Below, piece after piece: positions 7,936 to 17,450 of a stretch of DNA of 64,000 bases (position 1 is its first letter; each line of letters starts with the position of its first letter). Source of the DNA: Superficieibacter electus (lineage in GTDB: Bacteria; Pseudomonadota; Gammaproteobacteria; Enterobacterales; Enterobacteriaceae); assembly GCF_002915575.1 (NCBI RefSeq), contig NZ_PQGD01000011.1, positions 1-64,000 on the forward strand, given 5' to 3'. The translations under genes were made by a program, and so were the position numbers. Below the pieces are notes generated by a model. It ran no database searches and was not told the DNA's origin. It was given only the letters and a program-made list of their open reading frames with translations.

Positions 7936-9789
7936 GTGAAGAACGCAGAATATCATTCTCCCGTCCGTGAGGAGGGTTTTGCCGAACTCGGCGACTATGC
8001 GGCCATTGGTGAGGGGCGCTCTGTTGCGCTGATTGCGCCAGATGGTTCGATCGACTGGTGGTGCGCGCCTAATCTGGATTCCCCTCCCCTGTTTGACCGT
8101 TTGCTTGATCCTGAAATCGGCGGCTTTTTTCAGCTTGAGCCAGAAGGCGCATATAACGTCACTCGCCAGTACCGTCAGGACAGTAACGTACTGGAAACCT
8201 GCTTTGAAACCGAAACCGGCAAAGTGCTGCTGACAGAATCCATTAACAGTACGCTGGCGGGCCGTCTGCCGTGGAGCGAGCTGGCGCGGCGGGTTGAAGG
8301 TATTGAAGGCGAGGTCACGCTGAATCTCGCCTTACGCTTTGGTACACGTGCAGAAAGCCGTTCGCCGTGGATGGCGGAAACCGCTCAGGGCAACGTTTAC
8401 CATATTGCAGATTTAATGGCGATGCTGCGCACCAGCGACGAGGTGGAGATTATTGAGGCCGATGATGAGCAGATCACTGCCCGGCTAAAGACCGGCCCCG
8501 GCACGCGCGCGCTGGTCGCCCTGCTGGTGACCGAAAAAGAGCCGCTGGCCGTTCCGCCGCTGTCCGCTATTGATAATCGTATCGAAACCAGCCATGTTGC
8601 CTGGTGTGACTGGGCCAGAAGCCTGAGCTATGAGGGCCGTTTCCAGAAACACGTGGGCCGCTCGGCGCTGGCGCTGAAATTTCTCTGGTACGCGCCGACG
8701 GGCGCGCTGGCAGCGGCGGCCACGACCTCTCTGCCGGAGGGTATCGGCGGTGAGAAAAATTATGATTACCGCTACGCCTGGATACGCGATGCCTGTCTTA
8801 TCATTAAAGCTTTTGCCTTCCTCGGTGCGCTTGAGGAGTGTAAAGCTGCCTTCTCGTGGCTGTCGAAAACCATTTTACGCCACGGTGTCCAGCTCCATGC
8901 CTGCTATACCCTGGAAGGCGATCTGGTGCCGGAAGAGTCATATCCTCCGCTGCGGGGTTACAAAGATTCTAAACCGGTTCGGCTGGGCAATAACGCCCGC
9001 GATCAAACCCAGCTCAGTATGTACGGTGATATGCTCGCCACTGCACAATTATTTGTGGAGGCGGGCCATGTTTTGGATCTCTCCACTTCGCGTCTGCTGG
9101 GAGAGCTGGCTAATTGCTGCGCCGACCACTGGCGGCAAAAAGACTCGGGCATCTGGGAATTACCGGAAATTCAGCATTATACCCATTCGAAAATGGCCTG
9201 CTGGCTGGCGCTGGATATGGCCGTCAAAATGGCGGAAGACAAGAATATTGAGCCAACGTGGGTCAAGCGCTGGCAGCGTGAGCGCGACCGCATCCGCGAC
9301 TGGATTGAAACTCACTGTTGGTCACAGAGCAAGCAGGCATACCTTTTTTATCGCGGTAGCGACGGCGGCCTCGACGCTTCGCTGGCACTGGTTCACCGCT
9401 ACGGCAAGAAGGTGAATCCACAGCGGATGCTATCGACCTATCAGGCTATCCAACGCGAGCTGGGCCATAACAGTGCGATGCTCTACCGTTATAGCGGTGT
9501 CGAAAAGGAAGAAAATACCTTCGTGGCCTGCTCTTTCTGGCTTGCCGAAGCCTGGGCGGAGATGGGCGAGATTCAGAAAGCCGAAGCCGCGATGGAAGAG
9601 ATCCTCGACACCATCTGCGACAAAGGCAACGTTGAAACCTTCAATGAAATGTTCGACGTCAAAACCGGCACCTGGACCGGCAACATGCCGCAGGGTCTCA
9701 GTCACCTGGCGCTGATTTTTGCCGCCCAGGCGATGACGGCGTACGATCAGAAAGCTGCCTCAGCTGCTGACAGAAAACCGTCTGAGTAA
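7936..9789 (+). CDS. Glycoside hydrolase family 15 protein (glucoamylase/trehalase-like)
   Basis: The product of about 617 residues has the N-terminal trehalase-like domain of bacterial GH15 enzymes (GDYAAIGEGRSVALIAPDGSIDW near residue 20) and an alpha/alpha-barrel catalytic domain. The barrel carries DYRYAWIRDACLIIKAF near 275 and the conserved FVACSFWLAEAW segment near 530. There is no signal peptide, so it acts in the cytoplasm on an alpha-glucan or trehalose-type substrate. GTG at 7936 is preferred because the family begins near KNAEYHSP; an in-frame ATG at 7879 has no ribosome site. It follows the dehydrogenase gene by 80 bases and is probably in its operon. Confidence 0.8.
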   Translation: MKNAEYHSPVREEGFAELGDYAAIGEGRSVALIAPDGSIDWWCAPNLDSPPLFDRLLDPEIGGFFQLEPEGAYNVTRQYRQDSNVLETCFETETGKVLLTESINSTLAGRLPWSELARRVEGIEGEVTLNLALRFGTRAESRSPWMAETAQGNVYHIADLMAMLRTSDEVEIIEADDEQITARLKTGPGTRALVALLVTEKEPLAVPPLSAIDNRIETSHVAWCDWARSLSYEGRFQKHVGRSALALKFLWYAPTGALAAAATTSLPEGIGGEKNYDYRYAWIRDACLIIKAFAFLGALEECKAAFSWLSKTILRHGVQLHACYTLEGDLVPEESYPPLRGYKDSKPVRLGNNARDQTQLSMYGDMLATAQLFVEAGHVLDLSTSRLLGELANCCADHWRQKDSGIWELPEIQHYTHSKMACWLALDMAVKMAEDKNIEPTWVKRWQRERDRIRDWIETHCWSQSKQAYLFYRGSDGGLDASLALVHRYGKKVNPQRMLSTYQAIQRELGHNSAMLYRYSGVEKEENTFVACSFWLAEAWAEMGEIQKAEAAMEEILDTICDKGNVETFNEMFDVKTGTWTGNMPQGLSHLALIFAAQAMTAYDQKAASAADRKPSE

Positions 9790-9947
9790 TGAACAGGCCG
9801 CGCGGAATGGCTGATGATAACGGTACTTCACGTCCTTTCTCATCAGCCTTTCGGCTCAAAACTGATATCAATTGATAATTAATGATGTGCTGAAACAAAC
9901 GCATCCTGCTACTTCTGCTGGCATTTACTCACAGCAGGAACGCTACG

Positions 9948-11351
9948 ATGAAATTTACCGCTATTACCACCGGGCTAATGTCCGCACTTGCACTGTGTTC
10001 TTTTACCGCCCACGCCGGGCCGCAGTCGCACGTGGTTTGTGCCTATCACCATACCCTCGGCGACGATGCCATTATGATGTTTGGCAAACCAGGCCAGGCC
10101 ATGTGGCACGACTTTTTCGGCAATGCCCATACTGACGCAGTTTCCACTTATCAAACGCTGCGTGAACAGCCACAAACCAGCTGCGATAACCAGGCCGATG
10201 GCTCGGCATACTGGGCCCCCACCCTGAAACTGCCCGACGGCGAGGTGGTCAAACCGGCTTACCAGAAGACCTATTATCAGGCAACGTATGTTGATAAATA
10301 CCCGCTCCACCCTTTCCCGGCTGGACTGGAACTGCTGGCGGGCGACCATCATGGCACGGCCCCCAGCTCTCACATTACGTTTTTATGCGCCAACGGCAAA
10401 GGCTATACCAATAAAGCCGGAGAAGTCTGCGGCTTACGCGGGGCCGGTGATGCGGTTCAGTTTAATATCGGTATCGCCTTCCCGAACTGCTGGGATGGGG
10501 TGAACCTGAAACCGACGCACGGTCACAGTAATGCCGCCTATGATACTAAAGGAAAATGTCCTGCTGAGTATCCGGTTAAGCTCCCGACGGTAAATATGAA
10601 CGTCGCGTATGTGCTGCCGCAAATCACCTCGCTGGATACCTCGAAGGTTCAGCTTTCGCTGGACCCGACAATGCACGGCGATCGGCGGGAAGAACACTGG
10701 GGCAGTATCTATACCGCGCATGCCGATTTTATGAATGGCTGGACGGAAGACGCCACCCAGTTTATGACTGAACTGTGCATGAATAATAACCTCGACTGCG
10801 GCACCACCGTGCCGTGGGCCTATACCAAAGCAGAGGAGAACACGTCGGTCAGCAGCAGCCAGCCGAATAAGCACAATGCAACGCCGGAAAGTCTGACGGT
10901 GCAGGATAACTGGCAGGATGGCGGACGCACGCAGCATCCGGAAACGTTAACGCTGGTGAAATTCAAAATTCCATCGCTGCCCGCCGGTATGGACCCGGTG
11001 CTGTTTAAATACCGTATTCGTCTTTTTGGTGGCAAAGTAGAACAGAACGGTGCGGATCAGATTTTCTTTTATCCGACCAGCAACGGCTGGAACGCCAGAA
11101 CCGTCACCTGGAATACACGCCCGGCGGTGAAGTACAACTCCGATGCGATACTTTATCTTGACGACTCCCGCGAGTATCGCATGGTGGACGTGGATAAAGC
11201 GGTGCGTAAGGCGCTGGCTGAAGGAAAAACCGAGATCTCCTGGTACATCGGTGGCGATCGTCAGGGCAACCACTATGAATTTAATCCGGCCAGCTCGCGG
11301 GAAAGCCTGCTGCTGATGCTGACTGGCTTTAAAAGCGTGCCGCAGAACTGA
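9948..11351 (+). CDS. Secreted DUF1996 protein with C-terminal DNRLRE (CBM96-like) domain
   Basis: The 467-residue product has a Sec signal peptide (cleavage after TAHA near residue 23). A DUF1996-type domain follows with FPNCWDGVNL, a histidine-rich THGHSN and CPAEYPVKLP, conserved features of that mostly fungal and bacterial family. The C-terminal third, with FYPTSNGWNARTVTWNTRP and ISWYIGGDR, resembles the DNRLRE/CBM96 beta-sandwich found on secreted adhesins and carbohydrate-active proteins. Eight or more cysteines suggest disulfides. AGGAACG precedes the ATG at 9948. It is 158 bases after the GH15 gene, so may be separately transcribed. The enzymatic role of DUF1996 is unknown. Confidence 0.7.
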   Translation: MKFTAITTGLMSALALCSFTAHAGPQSHVVCAYHHTLGDDAIMMFGKPGQAMWHDFFGNAHTDAVSTYQTLREQPQTSCDNQADGSAYWAPTLKLPDGEVVKPAYQKTYYQATYVDKYPLHPFPAGLELLAGDHHGTAPSSHITFLCANGKGYTNKAGEVCGLRGAGDAVQFNIGIAFPNCWDGVNLKPTHGHSNAAYDTKGKCPAEYPVKLPTVNMNVAYVLPQITSLDTSKVQLSLDPTMHGDRREEHWGSIYTAHADFMNGWTEDATQFMTELCMNNNLDCGTTVPWAYTKAEENTSVSSSQPNKHNATPESLTVQDNWQDGGRTQHPETLTLVKFKIPSLPAGMDPVLFKYRIRLFGGKVEQNGADQIFFYPTSNGWNARTVTWNTRPAVKYNSDAILYLDDSREYRMVDVDKAVRKALAEGKTEISWYIGGDRQGNHYEFNPASSRESLLLMLTGFKSVPQN

Positions 11352-11362
11352 CGGAGTTTGAA

Positions 11363-11390
11363 AGCAGAGCCGGGTAAGCCAGGCTCTGCT
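11363..11390. terminator. Hairpin between convergent genes
   Basis: AGCAGAGCC (11363-11371) pairs with GGCTCTGCT (11382-11390), a nine-bp perfect stem just after the DUF1996 gene and facing gss. There is no long T run, so efficiency is uncertain; position favours a bidirectional terminator. Confidence 0.6.
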
Positions 11391-11424
11391 TCAGACTGCT
11401 GACAAACGTTATACCGTGGAATCA

Positions 11425-11456
11425 TGCCTGGCGGCGCTGCGCTTGCACAGGCCTAC
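11425..11456. repeat. REP-like element
   Basis: The sequence gcctggcggcgctgcgctt followed by gcacaggcctac matches the REP/BIME half-element seen repeatedly at 22.4, 51.0 and 53.9 kb in this window. It sits in the convergent spacer before gss. Confidence 0.6.
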
Positions 11457-11485
11457 AAATGCTGACAAACGCCACACCCGCGTTT

Positions 11486-13348
11486 TTACGCCGTTTTCAC
11501 CACAATCAACGGTTCGATATCGCTCTCTTTTTTGATCACCAGCGAATCATCACCGCGCAGGCAGGTGCCGCCGTAGCTTCCACCGACGGTAAAGGTACAG
11601 ACCTGAATATATTTCCCGGCAACGTTTGGCAGACACCAGAGCTGCTGGTAAATATTCTTCTGATCGCTGAATTTCCCGCTGGTTTTATCCAGCAGTTCTT
11701 CCTGATGACTGACCAGGTCAATATTGCTGCCGCAGCGACCGGCGATTGGCTTCACCGCGTAACCGGTCTGCACCAGTTCGTCATTGACCACGAAATCGGT
11801 GTCCAGCAGGTAGCGGTGATGCGGGAACAGTGACCAGAGGATCGGCAAAATCGCCTTGTTGCCGGGGATCACCGTCCACAGCGGTTCGAAAACCATTACT
11901 TCCGGGCGCAATAGCACATCAATCAACCTGACCTCGTGCTGGGGATGCCCGGTGCGGATCGGCACGGCAGCATATTCCGTCTCGCTGACCTCGCGTACCT
12001 GCTCGATTGCTGTTTCCCATGCCCAGGTTTTCCAGACGCAGTTCACCAACCGGCCTTCGCCGTCAATCAACTGGCCGGCATCGTCCCAGCGGAGCTCATC
12101 CAGCCCGCGAAGAATTTTGCTTTCAAAGCCGGCTTTTTCCAGCGCCTGCTGCATAAACTGCGCGTGGTAATTCTCTTCGATGTCCTTATCCTGCATGATA
12201 TGCACGAACGGACGCGCGTGACTGTGTCTCCACGCGCCGATAAGTTCATTAAGCAGGTCTTCTCCGGGATTATACCCGTCGCCTTTATAGCCCAGCTCAG
12301 TCCAGCGATCGAGGATCAGGCTCGCCTCAGTGTGACAGGAGGCAGAATCCGCGTTGTATTCGTAGACCTTCAGCCCGCGCTCATCAAGACAAAAGTCCAT
12401 CCGCCCGGTGATCATGTCGTGACGCCGGCGCTGCCATGACAACCGCAGGCGTGGCCAGAGGATTTTAGGAATATCAAACAGCGCCAGCAGATTGTCGTCC
12501 TTCATCACCTTGTCAGTGGCATGCAGGTACATTAAATGCAGCTCATTGGTGGCTTTGATCAACTCCTGCTCGGCGGTGTCGGTGATGGTAAAATACTGCG
12601 CCGGATCGCGGTTAATGACGTGCCCGTTGGCCTGCACATAAGCCTGTTGCAGCGGGTCCTTCTCATCAAGCCAGTTTCCGGCAAACAGCGCGTTATCTTC
12701 CAGACGCTCTCCACGGATTGCCAGCGCCTCTCCGGCAATCTCCGGCTGCGGCAGGCTGTGCTCCGTTTCATCGGTCTGGATCATCCAGCCCAGGATCGTG
12801 GTGTCATCGAACGTATCGCGAATCGTGTAACAACCGTTCTCAACCACCAGCGCCAGTTCCCGGGTCCACTGCTGACCAGGCGGTAGCGGCGTGTGAATCA
12901 CATTCTGCTCGGCAATCCTGACCCGGTTATGATGTAACTGGGTGATCACCGCCACATGGCCAGTACCGTTAAATTCACCGCCTTTATCCCAAATCAGCAA
13001 CGCCCCCGCTTTGGGTGGACGCTGCGAGCCGTTAGCAAATGCCTGCAATGGCAGAATATTGTCGTTAACCACCTCGCGCAGAAAGCGCAGGGAGAAGATT
13101 TCCCACGCCATGCCGACGTCGGTAAACACCACGCCATAGTTCAGAAACAAAAACCGGCGGGCGAATTCAACGCACTGCCATTTATGCCCCATATATTCAT
13201 TGTCGATATAGCTGCGGAAGGCCGCGTCGTCGGCATAATATTTCGGATCGAGCGAGCTGTAATCTGATGAGTAGATGGCGACACCGCCGGGGGCGTAGCC
13301 GAGTAGTGTCCCAAACGGGGCATCCTGATGGGTAATTCCTTTGCTCAT
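11486..13348 (-). CDS. gss: Bifunctional glutathionylspermidine amidase/synthetase
   Basis: The 620-residue protein matches E. coli Gss in length and along the whole sequence. The N-terminal CHAP-type amidase has the catalytic Cys59 in KWQCVEFARR and a histidine in GTGHVAVI. The C-terminal ATP-grasp synthetase (from about 200) has WPRLRLSWQRRRHDMI, YEYNADSASCHTEASL and a GRCGSNIDLV loop. The enzyme joins glutathione to spermidine and also hydrolyses the product. It is divergent from the thioredoxin-fold gene and yghU, both linked to glutathione chemistry, which fits a thiol-stress neighbourhood. The intergenic region 13349-13502 would hold both promoters. Confidence 0.97.
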   Translation of the reverse strand: MSKGITHQDAPFGTLLGYAPGGVAIYSSDYSSLDPKYYADDAAFRSYIDNEYMGHKWQCVEFARRFLFLNYGVVFTDVGMAWEIFSLRFLREVVNDNILPLQAFANGSQRPPKAGALLIWDKGGEFNGTGHVAVITQLHHNRVRIAEQNVIHTPLPPGQQWTRELALVVENGCYTIRDTFDDTTILGWMIQTDETEHSLPQPEIAGEALAIRGERLEDNALFAGNWLDEKDPLQQAYVQANGHVINRDPAQYFTITDTAEQELIKATNELHLMYLHATDKVMKDDNLLALFDIPKILWPRLRLSWQRRRHDMITGRMDFCLDERGLKVYEYNADSASCHTEASLILDRWTELGYKGDGYNPGEDLLNELIGAWRHSHARPFVHIMQDKDIEENYHAQFMQQALEKAGFESKILRGLDELRWDDAGQLIDGEGRLVNCVWKTWAWETAIEQVREVSETEYAAVPIRTGHPQHEVRLIDVLLRPEVMVFEPLWTVIPGNKAILPILWSLFPHHRYLLDTDFVVNDELVQTGYAVKPIAGRCGSNIDLVSHQEELLDKTSGKFSDQKNIYQQLWCLPNVAGKYIQVCTFTVGGSYGGTCLRGDDSLVIKKESDIEPLIVVKTA

Positions 13349-13502
13349 GAACCTTACCTTAACCTAATACCGTTTGAGCAGAATGCACCCTGCTCTTTGT
13401 GCTAAGTGAACAGACGTCGACTTATCATACACCTCATTAACGACTACCATGATCCGGCAAGGGAAAAATTCACAACATGGTTTTTAGCATCAGGAGTCAA
13501 AA

Positions 13503-14060
13503 ATGAGCCAATCACACTCTCTCGCGCAGCCACTGGAATGGGGTCATGGTCCGCGAACGTTTGAAGTTTTTCTTGAGCCGACCTGTCCGTTTTCAGTGCG
13601 AGCGTTTAACAAACTCAATGCGCTACTGGAACAAGTGGGCGACGATAAAATAACCGTGAAGATCCGTCTGCAATCGCAGCCCTGGCATCTGTTTTCCGGG
13701 GTGATTGTTCGCTGTATCCTGGCGGCGTCAACATTGCCGGACGGCAGAAACGCGGCGCGCAAAGTGCTACAGGCCGTTGCCGATCATCGCGAAGAATTTG
13801 AATTTACCGATCACTGTAGCGGACCGAACATGAACGCCACGCCGCAGGAGATTATTGCGCGCATCGAGAAATACAGCGGCATAACGCTGGCGGAAGCCTT
13901 TGCCCGCCCTGCCTTGCAGGCTGAGATTAAATGGCATTGTAAGTACGCGCGCCAGAACGGCATTCACGTCTCCCCCACTTTTATGGTGAACGGGCTGGTA
14001 CAGGCCGATTTAGGCAGCGGTGACGATATCAGCGTCTGGGCAGAGCGTCTTCTGGCCTGA
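13503..14060 (+). CDS. DsbA-like thioredoxin-fold protein with CPFS site
   Basis: The 185-residue product has a thioredoxin fold: FEVFLEPTCPFSVRAF near residues 20-35 gives a CPFS active site, so the second cysteine of the usual CxxC is serine. A cis-proline region (HVSPTFMVNG) lies near 155-165. There is no signal peptide, so it is cytoplasmic. A CxxS site suits monothiol or glutathione-dependent chemistry rather than dithiol oxidation. It precedes yghU by 43 bases and is divergent from gss. A CAGGAG ribosome site precedes the ATG. It is not a standard member of the K-12 gss-yghU region. Confidence 0.75.
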   Translation: MSQSHSLAQPLEWGHGPRTFEVFLEPTCPFSVRAFNKLNALLEQVGDDKITVKIRLQSQPWHLFSGVIVRCILAASTLPDGRNAARKVLQAVADHREEFEFTDHCSGPNMNATPQEIIARIEKYSGITLAEAFARPALQAEIKWHCKYARQNGIHVSPTFMVNGLVQADLGSGDDISVWAERLLA

Positions 14061-14103
14061 CAGCGCGTCAATCCCACAACACAACCTTAATAAGGCAGGC
14101 AAC

Positions 14104-14970
14104 ATGTCAGAGAATAACTATCAACCCCCGAAGGTATGGACATGGAACCAGAAGGGCGGCGGCGCATTCGCCAATATCAATCGCCCGGTGTCCGGAGCAA
14201 CACATGATAAGGAACTGCCGGTCGGGCGGCATCCGCTCCAGCTCTACTCGCTGGGCACACCGAACGGGCAGAAAGTCACGATTATGCTTGAGGAGCTCCT
14301 GGCAAAAGGCATCACCGGCGCGGAATATGACGCGTGGCTGATCCGCATCGGTGAAGGCGACCAGTTCTCCAGTGGCTTTGTGGAAGTGAACCCCAACTCC
14401 AAAATTCCGGCGTTGCGCGACCATTCAACGACCCCGCCGACCCGGGTGTTTGAATCCGGTGCCATTCTGGTTTATCTGGCGGAAAAATATGGCGCTTTCC
14501 TGCCAAAAGATTTGGCCGCCCGCACTGAAACGCTGAACTGGTTGTTCTGGCTCCAGGGATCGGCACCGTTCCTCGGCGGTGGATTCGGTCACTTCTATAA
14601 TTACGCGCCGGTGAAAATCGAGTATGCGATCGATCGCTTTACCATGGAGGCCAAACGCCAGCTGGACGTGCTGGATAAACAACTGGCGACGCATCAGTAC
14701 GTTGCAGGCGATGATTATACCATCGCCGATATGGCCATCTGGCCATGGTATGGCAACGTGGTGCTCGGCAATGTTTACGATGCAGCGGAATTTCTTGATG
14801 CCAGCAGCTACAAAAACGTGCTGCGCTGGGCCAATGAGATTGCCAGCCGTCCGGCTGTGAAGCGCGGACGCATCGTTAACCGTACCAACGGTCCGCTGAA
14901 CGAACAGCTTCATGAGCGCCACGACGCCAGCGATTTCGACAGCCAAACCGAAGATAAGCGTCAGTCCTGA
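14104..14970 (+). CDS. yghU: Glutathione S-transferase family disulfide-bond reductase YghU
   Basis: The 288-residue protein equals E. coli YghU in length and sequence. It has the N-terminal extension (YQPPKVWTWNQ), a GST thioredoxin-like domain with LYSLGTPNGQKVTI, the NPNSKIPAL glutathione-binding cis-proline segment, and a helical C-terminal domain with DYTIADMAIWPWYG. YghU is a nu-class GST that reduces disulfide-linked 2-hydroxyethyl disulfide using two glutathiones. The start at 14104 was chosen to match the family and follows an AAGGCAGG ribosome site; an upstream in-frame start at 14020 overlaps the previous gene and is unlikely. Confidence 0.95.
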   Translation: MSENNYQPPKVWTWNQKGGGAFANINRPVSGATHDKELPVGRHPLQLYSLGTPNGQKVTIMLEELLAKGITGAEYDAWLIRIGEGDQFSSGFVEVNPNSKIPALRDHSTTPPTRVFESGAILVYLAEKYGAFLPKDLAARTETLNWLFWLQGSAPFLGGGFGHFYNYAPVKIEYAIDRFTMEAKRQLDVLDKQLATHQYVAGDDYTIADMAIWPWYGNVVLGNVYDAAEFLDASSYKNVLRWANEIASRPAVKRGRIVNRTNGPLNEQLHERHDASDFDSQTEDKRQS

Positions 14971-15007
14971 TAGCCGTCCCGCCAGGCAATCTGGGGGGAC
15001 GTTTAGC

Positions 15008-16645
15008 TTAGAATGCCACCCACTCTTCCGTTGCCGCAGGCTTTGCGGTACGCGGCGCACGCGGTGCGTCAGAAGGCGTTACCGGCTGCGTCAGAGGCTC
15101 GTCGGACAGGCGGAACGTTTGTACTGAACTGCGCAAATCTTCTGTTTGCAACCGCAGCGAGGATGCTGCTGCCGAGACCTGTTCCACCAGCGAGGCGTTC
15201 TGCTGGGTCACGCTATCCATTTGCGCAATCGCAATGCCCACCTGAGAGATGCCTTTGCTTTGCTCATCCGTCGCGGCGGCGATTTGTTTCATGATGGTCG
15301 TCACTTCCTGCACCGCCCGCAGAATCGCTTCCATGGTGGTTCCGGCATCGGATACCAGCCGCGAGCCTTTCTCCACGCGGGTGACGGAGTCGGCAATCAG
15401 CGCTTCAATTTCTTTCGCTGCCCCTGCACTGCGGCTGGCCAGGTTACGCACTTCGCCGGCGACCACCGCAAATCCGCGTCCTTGCTCACCCGCGCGTGCC
15501 GCTTCCACCGCCGCGTTGAGCGCCAGAATATTGGTCTGGAAAGCAATACTGTTAATCACATCAGTAATTTCAGCGATTTTCTTCGAACTGGCAGAGATAC
15601 CAACCATGGTATCGACAACCTCGCCCACCAGTTCACCGCCTTCGCTGGCGGTAGTGGAGGCGACATCTGCCAGTTCGCTGGCCTGACGGGCATGATCGGC
15701 ATTCAGTTTCACCGTGGCGGTAAGCTGCTCCATACTGGCTGCCGTTTCTTCCAGCGCCGCCGCCTGCTCTTCGGTACGTGAAGAGAGATCGTTATTACCG
15801 GTGGCAATTTCTGTCGCCCCGCGCCAGATATTTTCGCTGCCGGAGCGAATATTGCTCACCGCATCGCGCAGGCTGTCCTGCATCGCTTTCAGTAGCGGCA
15901 CCAGTTGTCCGACACAGTTACGCCCGAAGTCCTCCATCGGCTGACTGAGATCGCCCTGGGCAATCTGGCGAAACTGCTGACGAATACGGTCCAGCGGTTT
16001 TACCAGCATGTTCACCAGATAGCGATCGGAGAAAAGCAGCAGCAAAATGCCAACGATCGCCGCCGCAATAATCGCAATACGGGTGGTGTTGGTGCGCTCA
16101 TCGACCATAATACGCGTATGATCGAGGATAGAGGCCGCCGCCGCATTAAACTTCTCGGCGCTTTGCCCAAATGCACGGCTCAGCGGCGGGGTGATGGTAT
16201 TGGCCTGCATGCGGTAATCGTCTATGGTCCCCTGCTGCGCACGCTGCATCTGCGGTACCACGCCCTGCTCTAACAGGGCCTGCCAGTTTTGGATCACCTC
16301 AGCGGAGATTTGCGCGTCCATCGCACCGGGAGAGATGGCTTTTAGTTCATCCAGTCTTTTGCGCATGGCGTCCAGCGCCTGCTGGGCCGGGGCGTAATCA
16401 GGGGTTCCACCTGCCGCTTTGGTCTCCATAATGCGGCCGAGGCGGGTGACGAAGCGAAAATACTGATCGTTCCCCTGACTTAACAGGGTCATTTGTTTGA
16501 CCAGTTGCCGATCAATGTCATTTCCTTCTGCTACCTTTGTCAGGGAAATCACGCTGTACAGTCCCACGCCGGACCATAGCACGCAGAAAATGCCCAGAAT
16601 CGACAGCATGACGAGGCGGATGGTGAAGTTACGAAGAAGTCGCAT
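15008..16645 (-). CDS. Methyl-accepting chemotaxis protein
   Basis: The 545-residue chemoreceptor has a first membrane helix at about 11-31, a periplasmic four-helix-bundle ligand domain to about 190, a second helix ([16 protein letters not shown]), a HAMP domain and a long signalling coiled coil. The hairpin tip ([26 protein letters not shown], residues near 365-390) is invariant in the family. The C-terminus ends in EEWVAF, which resembles the NWETF pentapeptide that tethers CheR and CheB in Tsr and Tar. The ligand cannot be told from sequence. A sigma-28 promoter lies just upstream, so it is co-regulated with flagella. Confidence 0.93.
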   Translation of the reverse strand: MRLLRNFTIRLVMLSILGIFCVLWSGVGLYSVISLTKVAEGNDIDRQLVKQMTLLSQGNDQYFRFVTRLGRIMETKAAGGTPDYAPAQQALDAMRKRLDELKAISPGAMDAQISAEVIQNWQALLEQGVVPQMQRAQQGTIDDYRMQANTITPPLSRAFGQSAEKFNAAAASILDHTRIMVDERTNTTRIAIIAAAIVGILLLLFSDRYLVNMLVKPLDRIRQQFRQIAQGDLSQPMEDFGRNCVGQLVPLLKAMQDSLRDAVSNIRSGSENIWRGATEIATGNNDLSSRTEEQAAALEETAASMEQLTATVKLNADHARQASELADVASTTASEGGELVGEVVDTMVGISASSKKIAEITDVINSIAFQTNILALNAAVEAARAGEQGRGFAVVAGEVRNLASRSAGAAKEIEALIADSVTRVEKGSRLVSDAGTTMEAILRAVQEVTTIMKQIAAATDEQSKGISQVGIAIAQMDSVTQQNASLVEQVSAAASSLRLQTEDLRSSVQTFRLSDEPLTQPVTPSDAPRAPRTAKPAATEEWVAF

Positions 16646-16698
16646 AAAGATTCCTTGCCTTAGGTGAGGTTACGCCCGCGGGGCGTTCTTACCTCCAG

Positions 16699-16725
16699 TT
16701 ATCGGCAAGCTGGCGAAAATTTATA
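16699..16725 (-). promoter_or_regulatory. Sigma-28 (FliA) promoter of the chemoreceptor gene
   Basis: On the minus strand a TATAAATT box (16725-16718) is followed after 11 bases by a perfect GCCGATAA (16706-16699). This matches the flagellar class 3 consensus TAAAGTTT-N11-GCCGATAA at five of eight and eight of eight positions. It lies 54 bases upstream of the chemoreceptor start. Confidence 0.8.
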
Positions 16726-16846
16726 ACCTTTTGTGATTATTTTTTGTAAATATTAGTTTTCGTTAAAAGAAATTCAGCACGACTACATTCTAAAATTTTC
16801 ATCTGATGTACGCCGTTTATGCAACATGTCCTTCTGGTAATTAGGG

Positions 16847-17350
16847 TTAAACAAGGTAAGGCTTCACAAATGGACGCTGATATTCCGGCCAGACCAGCGC
16901 CACCAGCGCAGGATAGGCATCCATACTGAACTCACGAAAGCATTGCTGGAGGTTGACGACATCAAGGTCGGTACGCGGTACTTTTTCACCGTTCTGACAG
17001 CGCTGTTTGAGATTATCGTAATATTTATAAACCGCTGAGTTGAGATCGCTACAGCGACGCTGGGCATCAAATAAACCCGGCGTCGATTTTATTTGCGTAA
17101 CGTCCATCCGCTTAATAGTGGCATGTAAAAAGTCAATATATTCATGGTTTACCCGCCAGTACCATGCCGGCGTAATTGCATTCATCAGTAGAGAGAAATG
17201 GTCTTCCCCCTCTTCTTTGCTCATCGCCTGAACCGGCGCGGGGGATTCTTCTACACTTTCCGCCGGTCTTTTATTGAACTCCGTCATTAGTAAGAGAATA
17301 ATAGCGGTGAGCAATAGCAGTGCAATCACTAAATAAATAATACTGTTCAT
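16847..17350 (-). CDS. Unrecognised inner-membrane-anchored protein
   Basis: The 167-residue product begins with one hydrophobic helix (IIYLVIALLLLTAIILLLM) and a positively charged short loop, followed by an acidic linker and a helical soluble domain of about 115 residues rich in aromatic residues and containing two cysteines (QRRCSDLN, LQQCFREF). It is probably anchored by its N-terminus with the domain in the periplasm. The ATG at 17350 follows GGAG at good spacing; the upstream ATG at 17362 is less likely. I do not recognise the family. It is divergent from the 17451 gene and may be functionally linked to it. Confidence 0.65.
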   Translation of the reverse strand: MNSIIYLVIALLLLTAIILLLMTEFNKRPAESVEESPAPVQAMSKEEGEDHFSLLMNAITPAWYWRVNHEYIDFLHATIKRMDVTQIKSTPGLFDAQRRCSDLNSAVYKYYDNLKQRCQNGEKVPRTDLDVVNLQQCFREFSMDAYPALVALVWPEYQRPFVKPYLV

Positions 17351-17450
17351 GGCGCGCTCCATTTTTTTTGATTTTAAAAGTGCGCCATGTTATTGTCAAC
17401 GAGCCTCACAGTAAAATGCTCCTCATGGTGTTGAAAGTTAAGGAATTTAC

